Shown: piece by piece, positions 18,004 through 27,451 of the stretch | Position numbering within the stretch: the first letter of the stretch is position 1 | How the letters are laid out: each line of letters starts with the position of its first letter | Assembly: GCF_036014215.1 (NCBI RefSeq) | Contig: NZ_CP107921.1 | Span: forward strand, 8,181,501-8,245,500 | DNA length: 64,000 nt | Source: Streptomyces sp. NBC_00440 | Lineage (GTDB): Bacteria > Actinomycetota > Actinomycetes > Streptomycetales > Streptomycetaceae | Direction: 5' to 3' | Made by a program: the position numbers and the translations under genes | The notes under the pieces: model-generated | The model's database searches: none | What the model was told of the DNA's origin: nothing | The model's input: the letters and a program-made list of their open reading frames with translations, nothing else

Positions 18004-20406
18004 ATGCTGATTCTCGCGAACGTCCGTGAACGCTGGTCCAGTTTCCTCGGCGCCTTCGTCGCCGTCCTGGTCGGCGTGGCCCTGATCACCACCACCCTGG
18101 TCATCTACGACTCCGCCCGCGCCAAGGTCCAGCCCCGCTACGAGGGCACCGCCGCCCTCGTCCTGCCGAAGCAGGCCGTCGACACCGACGGCAGCCCCGA
18201 GGACCGGATGCCGTGGAGCAGGACCGAGGCCGAGCCGCTCGTCTCCGGCCTGACGAAGATCCCCGGCGTCGCCGATGCCGTGGTCGACCGCTCCTTCTAC
18301 GCCCAGGCGATCAAGAACGGCACGCCCGTCACCGACGAGGGCGCCGACGAGTCCGGGCACGGCTTCGCCAGCGCGCGCATGGCGCCGTACCGGCTGGTCT
18401 CCGGCCGCGCTCCCGTCACCGCGAACGAGGTCGTGGTCGACCGTGACCTCGGCGCCGCCGTGGGCAGCGAGCTGACCGTCAACATCACCAAGGGCCGGGA
18501 GCAGTTCCGGGTCGTCGGCACGGTGGACGGCCCCGGCTACTACTTCAGCGAGCAGTTCGCGGCCCGCCACCAGCCGGGCGTGGCCACCATCGCCCTGATC
18601 CCCGACAAGGGCGCCGACACCGGCGCGATCGTCTCCGGTGCGAAGAAGGCTATCGGCGACCACGGCAGCGTCGTCTCCGGCGACGGCCGGTCCGAACTGC
18701 AACCCGAATACATCGAGCACAAGCGCTTCCTGGGCGTCCAGCTCATCAGTGCCATGGCCCTCCTCGGCCTGTTCACCACGGTCTTCGTGGTCGCCTCCAT
18801 GCTGGTCCTGTCCACCGGGATGCGCCGCCGCGAGATCGGCCTGCTGCGCACCATCGGCGCCTCGCCCCAGCAGATCCGCCACATGATCCTCGGCGAGGCC
18901 GCCGTGGTCGGGCTCGCCGGTTCGATCGCCGGCTGCCTGGCGGGCGTGGCCGCCACCCCGCTGCTGCTGTCCATCCTCAAGGGCCTGGACGTGACGCCGC
19001 CCGGCATGGAGATCACCGTCGCTGCCTGGCCGCTGCTCACGGGCTCCCTGGTCGGCATCGGCGTCAGCGTGATCGGCGCCTGGAGCGCGGGCCGGAAGGC
19101 CGCCAAGGTCGCCCCCATCGAAGCGCTGCTCGACAGCCGCTCGGCCAACCAGGGCATGGGGCGCGGTCGTTGGATCGCCGGTCTCTCCGTCCTGGGCCTG
19201 GGCGCCCTGCTCGCGATCGGCACCGCCACGTCGACCGCCGACAACCGCGTCAACATGGCGATCTTCGCCACCATGACGCTGATCGTCGCGGCGGCCCTGC
19301 TCACCCCGGCATTCATCGGCCCGGCCGGCCGCTTCCTGACCGCACCGTTCCAGCGCGGCGGCAAGGCCGCCCCGGTCCTCATCCGCGCCGAGCTGGTCGC
19401 CAACCCGCGCCGCGCCGCCTCGCTGGTGGCCCCGGTGATCGCCGCTGTCGGCTTCGCGGTACTGCTCAGCGGCATGGTGTCGACCATGCGGGTCGCCTAC
19501 CCGGCCGGTGAGGCGCTGAAGGTCGCGGGCCAGACGATCGTCACGCCGGACGGCACGCCCGGCAACACCGACGAGGTCGTCGCCGACAACCCCGTGGGGA
19601 AGGCGGCGCTGCCGACCCGGGCCTTCGTGGAAACGAAGAACGGCAAGAACAGCGAGCAGCCCGGGGCGTCCACCGTCCTGGACGTCCTGGGCAGCCGAGA
19701 CGCGAAGTGGAACAAGCAGGGCGAGGCCGTCCTCGGCAAGAAGACGGCCGGCGACCTGGGGCTGAAGCAGGGCCAGAAGGTCCCGGTCCGCTTCACGGAC
19801 GGCGCCACCGTCACCCTCCGCGTCTCCCAGGTACTGCCCGACGACCCGGCCCGCGGCGACTTCGTGGTCGCCCGAGACCTGGTCCGCGCCCACGACCCGG
19901 CCGCGCTCACCGACGACATCTTCGTCCCGGGCAATGCCAAGGCCTCGGCCGCGGCCCCCGGAGTCGCGCTGCACGACGCCGCCGCGTACGCCCTGGCTGA
20001 CTACAACACCGACGCCAAGCTCACCGAGTCGCTCGCCATGATGGTGATCGTCATCGCCGTCGGCTACAGCGTGATCGCCGTCGCCAACTCCATGGCCATG
20101 GCCGCCCACGGCCGGCGCCGCGACTTCGAGGTGATGAAGTCGGCCGGCGGCACCGTCCGCCAGCTCCTGTTCACCTCTGCCGGCGAGACCGCCCTGGTCA
20201 TCGTCATCGGCGCCGCCCTCGGTGTACTGGTGACGCTGCCCCCGCTGGCCGGCATGGCGGCCGGTCTCTCCGAGGCCACCTCGTCGGACGTGGGCCTGCA
20301 CCTGAACTCGGGTGTCGTCATCGTCGCGATCATCGGCACCCTGATGGCGGCGCTGCTCGCGGGGGCTGCCGTCACATCGAGGACGCTGAAGAGGCAGGCC
20401 GCCTGA
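18004..20406 (+). CDS. FtsX-like ABC transporter permease
   Basis: An 800-residue permease with two FtsX domains. It has an N-terminal membrane helix (SSFLGAFVAVLVGVALITTT), a large outside domain to about residue 240, three helices near 245-370, a fourth to sixth set in the middle, a second outside domain, and a final three-helix FtsX block after residue 675 (MMVIVIAVGYSVIAVANS). The cytoplasmic motif RRREIGLLRTIGAS (near 274-287) and its repeat HGRRRDFEVMKSAGGT are the usual ATPase contact loops. Such permeases give resistance to cell-wall antibiotics or move lipids. The substrate is unknown. Confidence 0.92.
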   Translation: MLILANVRERWSSFLGAFVAVLVGVALITTTLVIYDSARAKVQPRYEGTAALVLPKQAVDTDGSPEDRMPWSRTEAEPLVSGLTKIPGVADAVVDRSFYAQAIKNGTPVTDEGADESGHGFASARMAPYRLVSGRAPVTANEVVVDRDLGAAVGSELTVNITKGREQFRVVGTVDGPGYYFSEQFAARHQPGVATIALIPDKGADTGAIVSGAKKAIGDHGSVVSGDGRSELQPEYIEHKRFLGVQLISAMALLGLFTTVFVVASMLVLSTGMRRREIGLLRTIGASPQQIRHMILGEAAVVGLAGSIAGCLAGVAATPLLLSILKGLDVTPPGMEITVAAWPLLTGSLVGIGVSVIGAWSAGRKAAKVAPIEALLDSRSANQGMGRGRWIAGLSVLGLGALLAIGTATSTADNRVNMAIFATMTLIVAAALLTPAFIGPAGRFLTAPFQRGGKAAPVLIRAELVANPRRAASLVAPVIAAVGFAVLLSGMVSTMRVAYPAGEALKVAGQTIVTPDGTPGNTDEVVADNPVGKAALPTRAFVETKNGKNSEQPGASTVLDVLGSRDAKWNKQGEAVLGKKTAGDLGLKQGQKVPVRFTDGATVTLRVSQVLPDDPARGDFVVARDLVRAHDPAALTDDIFVPGNAKASAAAPGVALHDAAAYALADYNTDAKLTESLAMMVIVIAVGYSVIAVANSMAMAAHGRRRDFEVMKSAGGTVRQLLFTSAGETALVIVIGAALGVLVTLPPLAGMAAGLSEATSSDVGLHLNSGVVIVAIIGTLMAALLAGAAVTSRTLKRQAA

Positions 20407-20435
20407 GGCGGACGCGCACCACGTGAGGATCAGCA

Positions 20436-20491
20436 CAGCACGATGAAGCGGCGGCCCCCGGAATTCCGGGGGCCGCCGCTTCATCGTGCTG
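20436..20491. terminator. Perfect 28-bp-stem terminator hairpin
   Basis: A flawless 56-nt inverted repeat centred on GAATTC, with 28 bp in each arm and no unpaired loop beyond the centre. It ends the exporter operon about 30 nt after the stop and would block transcription from either side. Confidence 0.85.
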
Positions 20492-20652
20492 CGAGCCCGT
20501 CCCGGCGCGCCTCGCGGCACTGACCTCCCCACGCCCTCCAAAACGCCTCCACGCGCGCTTTACAGTGCCCGGGCAGCGCCGCGAGGTGTGCTGGTGGGCC
20601 GCGCCCTGCCGTACGCAGATTCGCAACGAACACCGCAGCTCGCGAACGAGGT

Positions 20653-20960
20653 TCACGCGTGTGTGACGTCGGCCGTGCCGGTCGCGCCCAGTCGACGCCC
20701 AGCTTCCGCGGCCCGCTGTTCCTGGGTGAGGTTGTCTCGTCTAGATTTGGTGTGAGATCCACCCGCCCACTTCACGATCACCGGCTCCGTCTCGCCGTCG
20801 ACCGCGATCCCTTCGCCGTGGCCGTGTGGCACGGGCCGGTCGGGGCCGTACCGCCCTGCAGCGGCTACCGCGTCCTGGCGCCCAAAGTTCCCTGCACCCG
20901 ACACCCTTGCGAAACCTTCGACCTGACGGACATTCCGTTCGACAAACAGGTCGTCCGGAT
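20653..20960 (-). pseudogene. Helicase-associated (HA) domain relic
   Basis: The end of the frame reads GEGIAVDGETEPVIVKWAGG, then HTKSRRDNLTQEQRAAEAG. HA repeats show the same course (H-x-EG-xV-DGE, a V-K-W core, NTKSRRD-LT-EQ). The first part is garbled and no helicase core is present. It is a leftover of one repeat of a large helicase-like protein of the kind often found on actinomycete arms and plasmids. Confidence 0.55.
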
Positions 20961-21284
20961 CCGGGTTCACAACTCGGTTCCGGAATCCGCCGATCATGCG
21001 GGCGGAACCCCCTCGTGTAGTGGTCAACCTTCCCCGGCCGAGGGGGGACCGGGACCGCACGGTCGACGACCTCGCCGCGGCCACCGCACACGTCAGAGAC
21101 GCCAGGTCCAGGAGGCGGTGGAGGCTCGCCGACGCGCCGAGCCGCTCAGCACGCCGGCTGGGCGCGGGGCCCGCCACTGGTGGACAGACCCAACGAGAGC
21201 GCTTCGGTGGTTGTGGGTCGGTGGCCGCCCACTCTCCGGGCGCGTCCTGCCCGGGAACCTGGCACAGGTCCCGGTACACGGCGA
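20961..21284. other. Intergenic stretch without a supported gene
   Basis: Several open frames exist on both strands but none gives a recognisable domain or sustained coding-type sequence. Confidence 0.4.
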
Positions 21285-21538
21285 CAGGTCGCCGGCATCC
21301 TCACCGCCGCCACCGGTCGGCGGACCAGGGTCGAGCGGATCACCGACGACGCCACGCGCGTACAGCTTCACAAGGCCGGGATGACCGAGGGGTTGGTCGA
21401 GGCGGTGCTCGGAATGTCGACCGGCCTGCGCGAGAACTTCGTGCCCGAACAGGGCCGAACCGTCCGGACCACCACCCGACCAGTCTCGCTGCCTGGACCT
21501 ACGTGCATCTCCGGCACCAGATCGTCGACGCGTCGTAG
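21285..21538 (+). pseudogene. NmrA/SDR-like protein, C-terminal relic with a frameshift
   Basis: The run VAGILTAATGRRTRVERI, then VEAVLGMSTGLRENFVPEQ resembles the C-terminal part of NAD(P)-binding NmrA-like proteins. After TVRTTT the sense shifts frame and ends TSLAAWTYVHLRHQIVDAS and a stop, the family's usual closing helix. The Rossmann half is absent. Confidence 0.6.
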
Positions 21539-21741
21539 CCGATCCGGTCGGGTGTGCTCAGCAGAGGCGGTCCAAGCGGCTCGCTCTGGTTCACCCTTTG
21601 GCTGCAGCTCAGCGGCGAACCCTGTGTGAGGTCGTGCCGTGATCGCCCATCAGGTGGGCAAGTAGACACTGTCCCGCTCGCCCAGATCCGCGCCGTGCTC
21701 GGGTCTGTCGGCGCGGCGCACGGGCTGGCGGCATATCAAGA

Positions 21742-22215
21742 TCAGAGCAGGTCGCCGAGGTACACGGGAGCGTCCGCCGCCTGGCCAGCGCCAAGGGCGG
21801 TCAGCGGTGTCTGTAGCCCGAGCGGAAACAGGGCCAGCTCGCTGAGCGTGGCCAGGGGATGCCGGACAACGGCCGATTGTGTGCGGTCTGGCGCTGTCGC
21901 CGGCAACGCGGCTTCGGACTCCAGTTGGGCTTTGAAGTACAGCTGAAGCTGGTGCAGTTGAGTGCGGTGATACGGATTGCCGGAGTTCTGCTCCGGTAGT
22001 TACTCGCGGACCCAGAGCAGTTCACCGACACTGACCCGCAATCCAGACTCCTCCAGTACCTCACGGACTGCTGCTTCGGCAGCCGTCTCACCAGGCTCGA
22101 CACGTCCGCCGGGCGAAGCAGGCGGGTTCGTCGATTTCTGGCCGGTGAGTCGCAGGAACCGACGCGTGAGTGGTTCACCGACAGCTATGAGTATGGCGGG
22201 TTTGCGGCCGAACAA
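21742..22215 (-). pseudogene. Nudix hydrolase interrupted by an in-frame TAA
   Basis: The Nudix box is complete: GGRVEPGE, then AVREVLEESGL, fitting GX5EX7REUXEEXGU. At 22000-22002 the frame meets TAA after LLWVRE. Past it the same frame carries on sensibly (LPEQN, HQLQLYFKAQLESEAALP, then HPLATLSELALFPLGLQ) to a natural stop. In related proteins a Tyr usually follows WVRE, so a single change from a Tyr codon to TAA explains the break. The truncated product would lack the C-terminal half of the fold. Confidence 0.75.
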
Positions 22216-22291
22216 GCTCGGGGCGAGCGGCCCGTAATCGCTGCAGTGTGTCTGGCCGGTCGGCGATCTGAGTGCCGTGGTCGGAACGGGC

Positions 22292-22312
22292 TTGACCTTG
22301 ACGCTAGGTCAA
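22292..22312. promoter_or_regulatory. MerR-type promoter/operator dyad
   Basis: TTGACCT-TGACGC-TAGGTCAA is an inverted repeat about 65 nt before the ATPase start. TTGACC also serves as a -35 box. MerR proteins bind dyads lying in an over-long promoter spacer. The MerR gene two genes downstream is the likely partner. Confidence 0.55.
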
Positions 22313-22375
22313 CCCTCCATCCTCCCGGGAGGAGCTTCCGCGCAGTCGCCTGGAACAACTCCGCGAAGGAGGCAG

Positions 22376-23191
22376 ATGACCATGACAGCACAATCGATCG
22401 CCGGTCCGGCGATTCGCATGCAAGGTCTCAAGAAGTCGTACGGGAAGCTCGAAGTGCTGCGCGGTGTGGACTTCGACGTGGTGCCGGGCACCATCTTCGC
22501 CCTGCTCGGTTCCAACGGGGCGGGCAAGACCACGACCGTGAGGATCCTCGCCACGCTCCTGAAAGCCGACGCGGGGGCGGCGAGCGTCCATGGCTTCGAC
22601 GTCGCCACGCAAGCGGCGAACGTGCGGGAGTCCATCAGTCTCACCGGGCAGTTCGCGGCCGTCGACGAGATCCTCAGCGGTCGGGAGAACCTCGCCCTGG
22701 TCGCCAGGCTGCGCCACATCAAGGACCCTGGCGCGACTGCGGATGACCTGCTGAGGCGTTTCTTGCTGAGCGAGGCGGGCGCGCGGAGAGTGTCCACGTA
22801 TTCGGGTGGGATGCGCCGCCGGCTGGACATCGCGATGAGCCTCATCGGGAATTCGCCGGTGATTTTCCTGGACGAGCCGACGGCCGGACTCGACCCCGAG
22901 GCGCGCATCGAGGTGTGGGAGGCGGTCAAGGAGCTCGCCGGCCACGGAACTACGGTGCTGCTCACCACGCAGTACCTGGACGAGGCCGAGCAGCTGGCCG
23001 ACCGAATCGCGATCCTCCACCAGGGTCGGATCATCGTGAACGGCACCCTCACCGAGCTCAAGCAACTCTTCCCACCAGCCAAGGTCGAGTACGTCAAGAA
23101 GCAGCCGACTCTCGAGGAGATCTTCCTCGCAGTCATCGGGGGCACCGACAAGAGCGACGTCACTGGCACGACAACTGGGGGACAAGGATGA
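22376..23191 (+). CDS. DrrA-like ABC exporter ATPase
   Basis: A 271-residue ATPase of the drug-resistance (DrrA/NodI) type. Walker A is GSNGAGKTT (about 45-53), then the signature YSGGMRRRLD near 142, Walker B PVIFLDEPTAGLDPE, and a switch region QYLDEAEQLADR. The C-terminal tail is short (LEEIFLAVIGG). The ATG was chosen for the GGAGG ribosome site just before it; an in-frame extension upstream crosses the operator. Its stop overlaps the permease start (ATGA). It drives efflux of a hydrophobic compound, probably an antibiotic. Confidence 0.93.
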   Translation: MTMTAQSIAGPAIRMQGLKKSYGKLEVLRGVDFDVVPGTIFALLGSNGAGKTTTVRILATLLKADAGAASVHGFDVATQAANVRESISLTGQFAAVDEILSGRENLALVARLRHIKDPGATADDLLRRFLLSEAGARRVSTYSGGMRRRLDIAMSLIGNSPVIFLDEPTAGLDPEARIEVWEAVKELAGHGTTVLLTTQYLDEAEQLADRIAILHQGRIIVNGTLTELKQLFPPAKVEYVKKQPTLEEIFLAVIGGTDKSDVTGTTTGGQG

Positions 23192-23949
23192 CCACGTACT
23201 TCTTCAGCGACACTGCCGCGCTCACGGGGCGGACCCTGCGCCATGTCACACGCAGCATGGACACCATCATCACGACCGCCATCACGCCGGTCGCCATGAT
23301 GCTGATGTTCGTCTACGTGTTCGGCGGCGCCATCGATACCCGGTCGGTTCCGTACGTGAACTACATGCTGCCCGGCATCCTGCTCATGACCATCGCCTCA
23401 GGCATCTCCTACACCGCGTACCGGCTGTTCACCGATGTGAAGAGCGGGATCTTCGAACGATTCCAGTCCATGCCGATCGCGCGGTCGGGTGTGCTGTGGG
23501 CCCACGTCGTCACCTCCCTGGTCGCCAACCTGATCGCCCTCGTGCTCGTCGTGGGCGTCGCTGTGCTCATGGGCTTCCGCTCAGGGGCAGGAGTGTCAGC
23601 ATGGCTCGCGGTCACTGGCATCCTGCTCCTGTTCATCCTGGCGCTGACCTGGCTCGCCGTGATCCCCGGGCTCTCCGCGTCATCGGTCGAGGGAGCCGGC
23701 GCGTTCGCCTACCCCCTCATCTTTCTGCCCTTCGTCAGCTCGGCGTTCGTGCCCACAAAGACGATGCCCGGCCCGGTGCGCTGGTTCGCCGAACATCAGC
23801 CGGTTACGTCGATCGTCAACACGATCCGCAACCTGTTCGCCCAGAAGCCGGTCGGCGACGACATCTGGACCGCCCTCGCATGGTGCATCGGCATCCTCGT
23901 CGTGGCGTACATCTTCGCGATGACCGCCTATCGCCGGAAGATCGCCTGA
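23188..23949 (+). CDS. DrrB-like ABC-2 exporter permease
   Basis: A 253-residue ABC-2 type permease with six membrane helices: about 25-45 (TPVAMMLMFVYVFGG), 55-75, 105-130, 140-160, 170-185 and 230-248. The motif MLPGILLMTIASGISY and the FERFQSMPIARSG cytoplasmic loop are typical of DrrB. The late loop PFVSSAFVPTKTMPG, WFAEHQPVTS is also characteristic. It forms the channel with the preceding ATPase, whose stop overlaps its start by 4 nt. The MerR gene begins 15 nt after it. Confidence 0.93.
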   Translation: MTTYFFSDTAALTGRTLRHVTRSMDTIITTAITPVAMMLMFVYVFGGAIDTRSVPYVNYMLPGILLMTIASGISYTAYRLFTDVKSGIFERFQSMPIARSGVLWAHVVTSLVANLIALVLVVGVAVLMGFRSGAGVSAWLAVTGILLLFILALTWLAVIPGLSASSVEGAGAFAYPLIFLPFVSSAFVPTKTMPGPVRWFAEHQPVTSIVNTIRNLFAQKPVGDDIWTALAWCIGILVVAYIFAMTAYRRKIA

Positions 23950-23964
23950 GGCAGGCTGAGACCC

Positions 23965-24759
23965 ATGCTCACCATCAGCCAGCTTGCGGCGTACGCCGGG
24001 GTGACGGTGCGGGCCGTACGCCACTACCACCGGATCGGGTTGCTGCCGGAGCCCGAGCGCGACCGGTCCGGATACCGGACCTACGACGCTGCCGCGGTCG
24101 TGCGACTGATCCGGATCCGCACCCTCGCAGACGCCGGCGTGCCGCTGGCCCGGGTACAGGAACTCCTCGCCGCCGGCCCGGAGGACTTCGCCGGCGGCGT
24201 CCAGGAGATCGACAAGACACTGCGCGCCGAGATCCGGCGGCTGCAGGACACTCGCAGCCGACTCGCCAGGCTTGCCGCCGGAGAGCACCTGGCGCTTCCG
24301 CAGAGCGTCGTGGACTACCTCGACCGGCTGCGCGGTCTCGGAGTTGAGGAGCGGTACATCGAGATGGAGCGGGACGCCTGGATCATGATCGCCGCCCAGT
24401 TGCCGCACTCGATCGACGCCGTGATCGCCGAGAAGCACGTGGAGCTGGACGACCCCGACATGGTGAAGCTCTACAGCCTTCTCAGCGGGGCACTCGACTG
24501 GCCGACCGACGATCCGCAGATCGTCGAGGTCGCCGACATCATGGAGCGCTTGATGATTCGCGCTGAGGAGGCCGGCGAGGTGGGTGCCGACGACGGCATC
24601 GACGACCAGTTCGTCGACCTGCTGGACTCGACCACGGCCAACTCCTCACCGGTCGCCGAGCGACTCCGGGCGATCCTGGAGGAGCGGGGCTGGAGGGGCT
24701 GGATCCGCATCGAGCGAGTGCCTACCGAGAGACTAAACACTGAGCTGCCGCCATCGTGA
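23965..24759 (+). CDS. MerR-family transcriptional regulator
   Basis: A 264-residue regulator. Residues 1-70 are the winged helix-turn-helix (LTISQLAAYAGVTVRAVRHY and GLLPEPERDRSGYRTYD). A dimer coiled coil follows (IDKTLRAEIRRLQDTRSRL). The rest is a helical ligand domain of about 150 residues without Cys clusters, so a metal sensor is unlikely. It is the third gene after the DrrAB-like pair and probably controls it through the dyad upstream, forming a self-regulating export module. Confidence 0.92.
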   Translation: MLTISQLAAYAGVTVRAVRHYHRIGLLPEPERDRSGYRTYDAAAVVRLIRIRTLADAGVPLARVQELLAAGPEDFAGGVQEIDKTLRAEIRRLQDTRSRLARLAAGEHLALPQSVVDYLDRLRGLGVEERYIEMERDAWIMIAAQLPHSIDAVIAEKHVELDDPDMVKLYSLLSGALDWPTDDPQIVEVADIMERLMIRAEEAGEVGADDGIDDQFVDLLDSTTANSSPVAERLRAILEERGWRGWIRIERVPTERLNTELPPS

Positions 24760-24827
24760 AGGCATGTCAGGGTCCTGGAATGACGCTATTTGGGGGTGGA
24801 CGTGCTTTCCGGGGGCGGCCGTCTGCC

Positions 24828-27114
24828 TCAGTGAGGAACAGGGCCGGCGCGGTGGGGGTGGGCAGCGTGGATGTACTTCATGGCAGTGGTGATGGAGATT
24901 CCGAAGATACGGACGAGGTGGACGGGATCTTCGGTCTCGCGGGCCTCGTCCAGGATTCTGTCGGCGCGAACTGCGCGCAGAGTCAGACCGGCGCGATCGA
25001 AGCGCCTGTAGACGTAGTCCGCGGAGACAGGATCGGTCGCGCTGGCGGTCTGTTGAGTGACCAGGAGGTGCGCGTTGACGGTGCGTGGCCAACACTGATG
25101 GCGGTAGCGGAGCCAGGCGTGCAGTAGGTCAGCTGTGGTGTTGTCGAGGTGGACGACGTGACGGCCGTGGGGGCGGCGGATCAGAAGTTGCCGTCGGGTG
25201 AGCAGCACGTCGGAGAGGACGAGGTTGCGCAGGTCGGTGCCGCTTGTTGCGTGGAGGGCGACCAGGGCGAGAACCAGACGGGTAGCCGGGTTGGAGCTGG
25301 TTTCCAAGAGCCCGGCCAGCCGGTCGGGGGCCAGAGCTGTGGGCAACAATTCCTGACGGGTTAGGCGAACGCCGCGGGTGGGGTCGGCGAAGACGAGCTT
25401 GGTGTGTTTCAGGGCTCGAAAGAGCGACCGGATCGCCACAGCGCGCTCGTGGGCGCGGGGCCCTTTGACCGCGGTGACCGCGGTTGTGACGTCAGCCTCC
25501 GTCACCTGACGCAAGGTGGTGTAGCGGGTGGTCCAGTCAGCGAGTGGCGCGGCCAGGTAGATGAGGTAGCGGCGCATAGTGGCGTAGTCGGTGACGCGGT
25601 GGTGGGGCCTGCTGGCGCCACGCAAGACCCCAACCCACGTGCCGAGTTCGTCGCTGATTCGTGGAGGGAAGGCGGCAATGGTGCGGTGGACGAAAGCCTC
25701 GTGGCGGTTGCGCCGCGGCGGCGAGGTGACGAGCTGTTCGCGTTGGTCCAGGAAGGCGAGAAGCCCGCGAATGCGCCCCTTGCCGCCGAACACGCGGTGC
25801 ATTGCCCGAAGCTCATCCTTGCGGAAGACAGTGTCGGCGCCCAGCCAGGTGGCGGCCACTCGTAGAACCCGAGCCATCGGCTCGTGGACTTTCTGGTTCC
25901 AGCGGTTCTCGGAGGTGTATCGGGCGAAGTCCGCCAGCAGGGCCTTCACCGGCGGTAGCGGGGCCGGCAGCAGGGCTCCGGACAGCGGGCGCCAGTCCCG
26001 CTCGATCTCAAAGATCGTCGCCTGACCCTCAAGTACGGCTGGCGGGTTGAGCTCCGGGCGATCCGCGAGGAGCTCGCGACGGGTCGCGCTGCCGTTCGCC
26101 AAGGACGGTCCGGCAAACCGTAGTTGTCGCCAGGTTGAGGCGTCGGTGTCAGGACCCAGGTGAAGGCGCTGTCGAGTGCAGTCGCGGCATCGACCGTTCC
26201 GCAGGGGAAGCGGCCCGGCGCCACACTGACCGCAACATCCTCGCTGGTCAGCGTAGACACGACGCCAGCTTCTACAGGCGTCGCACACTTGGTTTCGGCC
26301 CCACGAGAGGCAGTGGTCGCAACTTCGTGGCTGAGGTTGGGGGCGGGCCCGCTGGGCGTGCGGCAGCAGGGCCACCTCGCGGTCCAGGTCAGGGGCGAGC
26401 CAGCCAGCCTTGTTCAGGACCCGGGTGACTCCGACGGGCCGGTGAGGCAGGGCGTCAAGGATCGCGGCGTCGACCAGGTCCTGGCCGGCCGCGTCGCGCG
26501 CCGCCAGCGCAAGGGCCAGCATGTTCATGGCACTGACGCGCCAGGCACGCCCGAGGCAGTGCTCGGCCGTGCACTTGACCGACCAGCGGTTTGAGTCGGA
26601 TCAGATCGTCTTGGAATCGGCTGCGAATCGCGACGGCGTGGAGCTCCAGCAGCCGGTACGGCGCAGGGAACAGGGCAACCTGTCCACGCACTGCTGGCGG
26701 ACAGATCTGCTTGTCGTCCACGACGTGGGCGGGGCGCTGCGCGCGTGCCCAGCCAGGTGCGTGGTAGCGGCCATCAGTCTGCAGGCGGTAGGTACCGGTG
26801 GGCAAGGCAGGCCGACGGACGGAAGCGGGCAGACAGAACGCGAGCTGCGTCCATGTCGGCTGTTCCGCGGCCTGTGCGGGTTCGAAGTACCAGGCCGCGT
26901 CGTACTCGGTGACGGCTACGACACACGCCCGGCAGAAGCCTTCATCGTTGATGCGCCACAGCCGCTTACACCGTCTGCACTGGCCCTCCGGGTGGTTTCG
27001 TTTGGAGCGCCACTGGTGGCAGGGGGAGCAGAACGGTGACTGGACCCGCAGCCCCCAGCCGAGGCAGCCGGCGCACTGCCCCAGCGAGGGCAGGCGCTTT
27101 CGTCTTGGGGCCAC
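24828..27114 (-). pseudogene. Zinc-ribbon tyrosine-recombinase-like protein, split by a frameshift
   Basis: Read across one frameshift this would be a protein of about 760 residues. The first part, from a GTG right after the HTH gene, has two Cys-rich ribbons (QCAGCLGWG, FCSPCHQW and QCRRCKRLW, FCRACVV). Near 26.57 kb (about VGQ-VKC) the sense moves frame and continues HCLGRAWRVSAMNMLALALA, then more ribbons (CDHCLSWG, CDACRSW, CGQCGAG). The C-terminal half resembles a divergent tyrosine recombinase: GTDLRNL (Arg), DPVHLVRIFGIS (His-x-x-Arg) and TAMKYIHAAHP (candidate Tyr). Similar long proteins accompany an integrase and a small HTH protein in actinomycete mobile units. The break should inactivate it. 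Confidence 0.7.
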
Positions 27115-27115
27115 C

Positions 27116-27451
27116 TCAGTTCGGTGGGAGTGACCTGGGCCGCCCCGCCCCGGTGGACCGGCGCGGCACTGGCCTGGGCGACTCACCCGAAGCCGTAGCG
27201 AGCCCCTCGTCCTGGGCCACCGGCGTCTTCCCGGCTGCAGGTTCGGCGACGAGTAGGTCCGCGACCGTGCACTGAAGAGCAGCGCAGATCAGGTCCAGGT
27301 CGTCCAACCGCACCGTTACCGGTGTGCCCGACCAGAGCGCGGAGACCTTCGACATCGACGGAGTGAAGCCGACTTCCTTGAACACGGGCATCAGGTCACT
27401 GGGCCTCCAGATGCCTCGGTTGGCCGCCGCCCACCGTAGGTTCCATTTCAC
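27116..27451 (-). CDS. Small XRE-type helix-turn-helix protein of the recombinase trio
   Basis: A 111-residue protein. Residues 1-75 form a Cro/C1-type helix-turn-helix (WAAANRGIWRPSDLMPVFKE, then MSKVSALWSGTPVTVRLDDLDLICAALQC and DLLVAE). The C-terminal tail is Pro/Arg-rich and disordered-looking. The GTG start overlaps the upstream recombinase stop by 4 nt, and the next gene begins 1 nt after its own stop, so all three are coupled. It could repress the operon or direct the recombinases to their sites. Confidence 0.8.
   Translation of the reverse strand: MKWNLRWAAANRGIWRPSDLMPVFKEVGFTPSMSKVSALWSGTPVTVRLDDLDLICAALQCTVADLLVAEPAAGKTPVAQDEGLATASGESPRPVPRRSTGAGRPRSLPPN

Noticed and set aside
17833..20541. 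A very long minus-strand open frame (about 900 codons) opposite the FtsX-like permease
   Set aside because: It is the antisense shadow of a GC-rich gene: the composition is Gly/Asp/Arg-heavy with no domains, and the plus strand carries a clear permease.
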